This document shows positions 5,117 through 6,852 of a DNA stretch of 6,852 nt, in pieces. The notes under the pieces were generated by a model. The model saw only the letters and a program-made list of their open reading frames with translations, was not told the DNA's origin and did not search any database. Source of the DNA: an uncultured Hyphomicrobiales bacterium (GTDB lineage: Bacteria; Pseudomonadota; Alphaproteobacteria; Rhizobiales; Xanthobacteraceae); the NCBI GenBank assembly GCA_903891395.1, contig CAITEM010000506.1, positions 1 through 6,852 on the forward strand. Direction: 5' to 3'. How positions within the stretch are numbered: position 1 is the first letter of the stretch; each line of letters begins with the position of its first letter. The translations under genes were made by a program, and so were the position numbers.

Positions 5117-6235
5117 CTACTCCGCCGCGGTCTTGGCGGTTTTGCCGATCGCTTCGTTGACGCGCGGCATGACCTGCTCGGCCATCAACTGCATCGAACG
5201 CTTGCCGAGCGCCGGATCGACCCATTCCATGCCGGCATAGACCAGTTCGCCGAAATCGCCGGTCTCTTCGCGCAGCTTCAGGATCTCGTCGACCACCTTG
5301 TTCACGGTGCCGCTGATGACACAGTTGTCCATGATGTAGTCGTGCGTGATCTCGTCGTCCGGCTGTTCTTTGTATTTTTTGAACACGTAGATACGGCCGC
5401 CGCGCCGCATCTTGGCGCCCATCTGCTCGAAATAGAAACGATAGGGGCTGTTGGCGTCGTCGCGGCCATAGCGTCGCGCGGTCGTGTCGTCGTCGGCGAC
5501 GAAGATGGTGCGCGCCACGCGCCAGTCGTGGACGTCGGCCTTGGCGCCGACTTCCGCTTTGCCTTTGGCGTAATTGGTCCAGTGCGACTTGAGATGGTTC
5601 GGCAACAGGAAGTTGGCTGACAGCGGATGGAAATCGCGTTTGCCCATCAGCACGACGCCCGGCGAGAACGGCGCCACCACGGTGCCGACGATTTCCGGCC
5701 GCGGCTTCTGGTACGGCTTGCCCATGATGCCGATGCCGAGATCGAGCGTGGCGGTGGTCTTGGTCGTCACCTTGAAGCGGTTGTTCGGCAGGTCGATGTC
5801 GTAGGGCGGGTCGCGCTCCCAGATCGCCAGGATGACGTCGATCGCCTCGGCGAACATCTTGTTGCGGTCCTGGTCGAGCAGGCCGAGCGCTTCGGCGTCG
5901 GAGGTCAGCGCGCCCGGGCTGATGCCGAAGATGAAACGGCCCTTGGACAGATGATCGAACATCGCGGCATTGGCGGCGACCACAACCGGGTGGATCTGCG
6001 ACAGATTGGTGGTGCCGGTGGCCAGCTTGATGGTCTTGGTGTCGGAAATCAGCGTGGCGAGGAACACGGTGCTGTTGGTGACGGTCTCGCAGCCGTCGGT
6101 CAGATGCTCGCCGACAAAGGCGTCATGGAAGCCGAGTTTGTCGCACAGGATGATCTGTTCCCGGTCCTCCTGCAGCGTCTCGGTCCAACTCCGGCCCAAG
6201 GGGTGAACCGGCATCGTGAAGTAGCCCAAACGCAT
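5117..6235 (-). CDS. Luciferase-like (LLM class) flavin-dependent monooxygenase
   Basis: The product is 372 aa with the TIM-barrel pattern of bacterial luciferase-like enzymes, which use reduced FMN supplied by a separate reductase. It opens with MRLGYFTMPVHP, the usual first barrel strand. Other family landmarks are AFVGEHLTDG (39-48), the HPVVVAANAAMFDHLSKGR stretch (82-100), FGISPG (103-108), GKPYQKPRPEI (172-182) and, near the C-terminus, ISGTVNKVVDEI (307-318) at the place where SGTPE-like motifs bind flavin phosphate. Homologues are often labelled limonene 1,2-monooxygenase or alkanal monooxygenase, but these names are not reliable for substrate. I chose 6235 as start because GGAGA lies 5 nt upstream and the barrel begins at residue 1; an in-frame ATG at 6319 would only add 28 unlike-family residues. 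It is transcribed toward the Rieske/hydroxylase operon. No FMN reductase gene is visible. Confidence 0.9.
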   Translation of the reverse strand: MRLGYFTMPVHPLGRSWTETLQEDREQIILCDKLGFHDAFVGEHLTDGCETVTNSTVFLATLISDTKTIKLATGTTNLSQIHPVVVAANAAMFDHLSKGRFIFGISPGALTSDAEALGLLDQDRNKMFAEAIDVILAIWERDPPYDIDLPNNRFKVTTKTTATLDLGIGIMGKPYQKPRPEIVGTVVAPFSPGVVLMGKRDFHPLSANFLLPNHLKSHWTNYAKGKAEVGAKADVHDWRVARTIFVADDDTTARRYGRDDANSPYRFYFEQMGAKMRRGGRIYVFKKYKEQPDDEITHDYIMDNCVISGTVNKVVDEILKLREETGDFGELVYAGMEWVDPALGKRSMQLMAEQVMPRVNEAIGKTAKTAAE

Positions 6236-6240
6236 TTCCG

Positions 6241-6245
6241 TCTCC
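6241..6245 (-). promoter_or_regulatory. Ribosome binding site that decides the luciferase-like gene start
   Basis: Read on the minus strand, GGAGA stands 5 nt before the ATG at 6235. The longer alternative start at 6319 has no comparable element, which supports the shorter protein. Confidence 0.65.
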
Positions 6246-6271
6246 GCCCTGGTCGTGTGGGCGCAAACTAG

Positions 6272-6292
6272 CCCATCACGCCCCCGGATGGG
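6272..6292. repeat. Inverted repeat CCCATC-N9-GATGGG, possible operator
   Basis: Perfect 6-bp arms at 6272-6277 and 6287-6292 flank a 9-nt C-rich centre, 37 nt upstream of the luciferase-like start codon. A further GATGGG occurs at 6324-6329, in the same 120-nt intergenic region. This could be a regulator site or a leader hairpin for the luciferase-like gene. I find no clear -35/-10 pair nearby on the minus strand. Confidence 0.35.
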
Positions 6293-6331
6293 TACGTGTT
6301 TTACGCGGTCGATGTCCATTTTTGATGGGGC

Positions 6332-6349
6332 GAAAACAACCGCGCGCGG
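6332..6349 (-). terminator. Weak candidate terminator after the chemoreceptor gene
   Basis: On the minus strand, 6 nt past the chemoreceptor stop, the perfect palindrome CCGCGCGCGG (6340-6349) is followed by TTGTTTTC (6332-6339). The stem can only be about 3 bp with a 4-nt loop, so it is a weak example. It is the only terminator-like signal in the 120 nt between this gene and the luciferase-like gene. Confidence 0.3.
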
Positions 6350-6355
6350 ATGGTG

Positions 6356-6852
6356 TCAGGCCGCGACGCGGGCGAGGAAACCCTCGACCTCGTGACGCAA
6401 CTCGGCCGCGGCCGCTTCCACCGCCTGCGACGCGGTGAGCACGCTTTCCGCCGACTCTCGCGTCTCGGTTGCCGCTCCGGCAACGTCGTCGAGCACCGAG
6501 ACCACCAGCTTGGCGCTTTCCGCAGCGCCCGCGACATTCTGCGAAATCTCCGACGTCGCCGCGCTTTGCTGCTCGACCGCGCTGGAGACGGAGGCGGCGT
6601 AACCGTCGATCTCCTCCATGCGGCCGGCGATGCGGCCGATCGCCGATACCGCGCTGCCGGTCGCGCCCTGCACCGACATGATCAGCGTCGCGATGTCCTC
6701 GGTCGCCTTGGCGGTCTGCACCGCCAGCGATTTGACCTCCGACGCGACGACCGCGAATCCCTTGCCGGCTTCGCCGGCGCGCGCGGCCTCGATGGTGGCG
6801 TTGAGCGCCAACAGATTGGTCTGACCGGCAATGGTGCGGATCAACTTGATGA
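6356..6852 (-). CDS. Methyl-accepting chemotaxis protein, C-terminal signalling region (5' part off window)
   Basis: The gene runs in from the right edge on the minus strand; 164 residues are visible and the N-terminal sensor is missing. The visible part begins in the highly conserved hairpin tip, with QTNLLALNATIEAARAGE followed by GKGFAVVASEVKSLA, the region that contacts CheA and CheW. It then continues through a long Ala/Glu/Ser-rich coiled-coil helix (for example SSAVEQQSAATSEISQNV), which returns toward the membrane and contains likely methylation sites. The C-terminus, FLARVAA, is the short ending common in alphaproteobacterial receptors and lacks a CheR-binding pentapeptide. The conserved tip makes the family certain; ligand, membrane anchoring and length cannot be seen. 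Its closeness to aromatic-catabolism genes hints at taxis toward a related compound, but this is only a suggestion. Confidence 0.95.
   Translation of the reverse strand, partial: IKLIRTIAGQTNLLALNATIEAARAGEAGKGFAVVASEVKSLAVQTAKATEDIATLIMSVQGATGSAVSAIGRIAGRMEEIDGYAASVSSAVEQQSAATSEISQNVAGAAESAKLVVSVLDDVAGAATETRESAESVLTASQAVEAAAAELRHEVEGFLARVAA

Noticed and set aside
5102..5128. Hairpin around the abutting stop codons
   Set aside because: Only scattered 3-4 bp GC matches are available and no T-tract follows on either strand, so it is not supportable as a terminator.
5627..6271. Plus-strand open frame opposite the luciferase-like gene (214 codons)
   Set aside because: It has no family resemblance and mirrors the codon pattern of the real minus-strand gene.
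6236..6319. Longer N-terminus for the luciferase-like protein from the ATG at 6319
   Set aside because: The 28 extra residues do not fit the family, which starts at the first barrel strand, and the better ribosome binding site serves the 6235 start.

Overview
The window (about 6.9 kb, GC-rich) looks like chromosomal DNA from an alphaproteobacterium of the Rhizobiales, of a Bradyrhizobium/Rhodopseudomonas/Xanthobacteraceae kind. This rests on base composition, protein style and the oxidative-catabolism gene content; no rRNA or other taxonomic marker is present. I see no tRNA, rRNA, CRISPR array, insertion sequence or phage gene. Coding density is very high, and no gene-free stretch exceeds about 120 bases.

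Layout: (1) 1-378, plus strand, the C-terminal end of a thiamine-diphosphate (ThDP) enzyme cut by the window edge, followed 47 nt later by a small exported class I cytochrome c (426-767). (2) 742-1791, minus strand, a PdxA-family dehydrogenase whose tail overlaps the cytochrome gene. (3) A 90-nt divergent intergenic region (1792-1881) with a TATAAT hexamer and a small inverted repeat. (4) A compact plus-strand operon: Rieske oxygenase alpha subunit (1882-3162), MAPEG membrane protein (3190-3585) and FAD-dependent aromatic hydroxylase with a TTG start (3593-5116). (5) A minus-strand luciferase-like flavin monooxygenase (5117-6235), whose stop codon directly abuts that of the hydroxylase. (6) The C-terminal signalling part of a methyl-accepting chemotaxis protein (6356-6852, minus), cut by the right edge.

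Inferred joint function: the set fits oxidative catabolism of an aromatic or alicyclic acid. The Rieske oxygenase resembles the phthalate 4,5-dioxygenase type. The PdxA-like enzyme keeps the metal ligands but has lost most residues that hold a phosphorylated substrate in true PdxA. This recalls TphB, a PdxA homologue that oxidises and decarboxylates the cis-dihydrodiol of terephthalate. The FAD hydroxylase (MhpA-like) and the luciferase-like monooxygenase would add oxygen in other steps. The MAPEG protein keeps nearly all the glutathione-contact residues known from leukotriene C4 synthase, which suggests a glutathione-dependent step or detoxification at the membrane. The ThDP enzyme could cleave or decarboxylate a keto acid. 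The actual substrate cannot be read from the sequence.

The most interesting points are the re-modelled active site of the PdxA-like protein, the glutathione-competent MAPEG protein inside a monooxygenase operon, and a perfect GC hairpin that encloses the MAPEG stop codon and abuts the TTG start of the hydroxylase.
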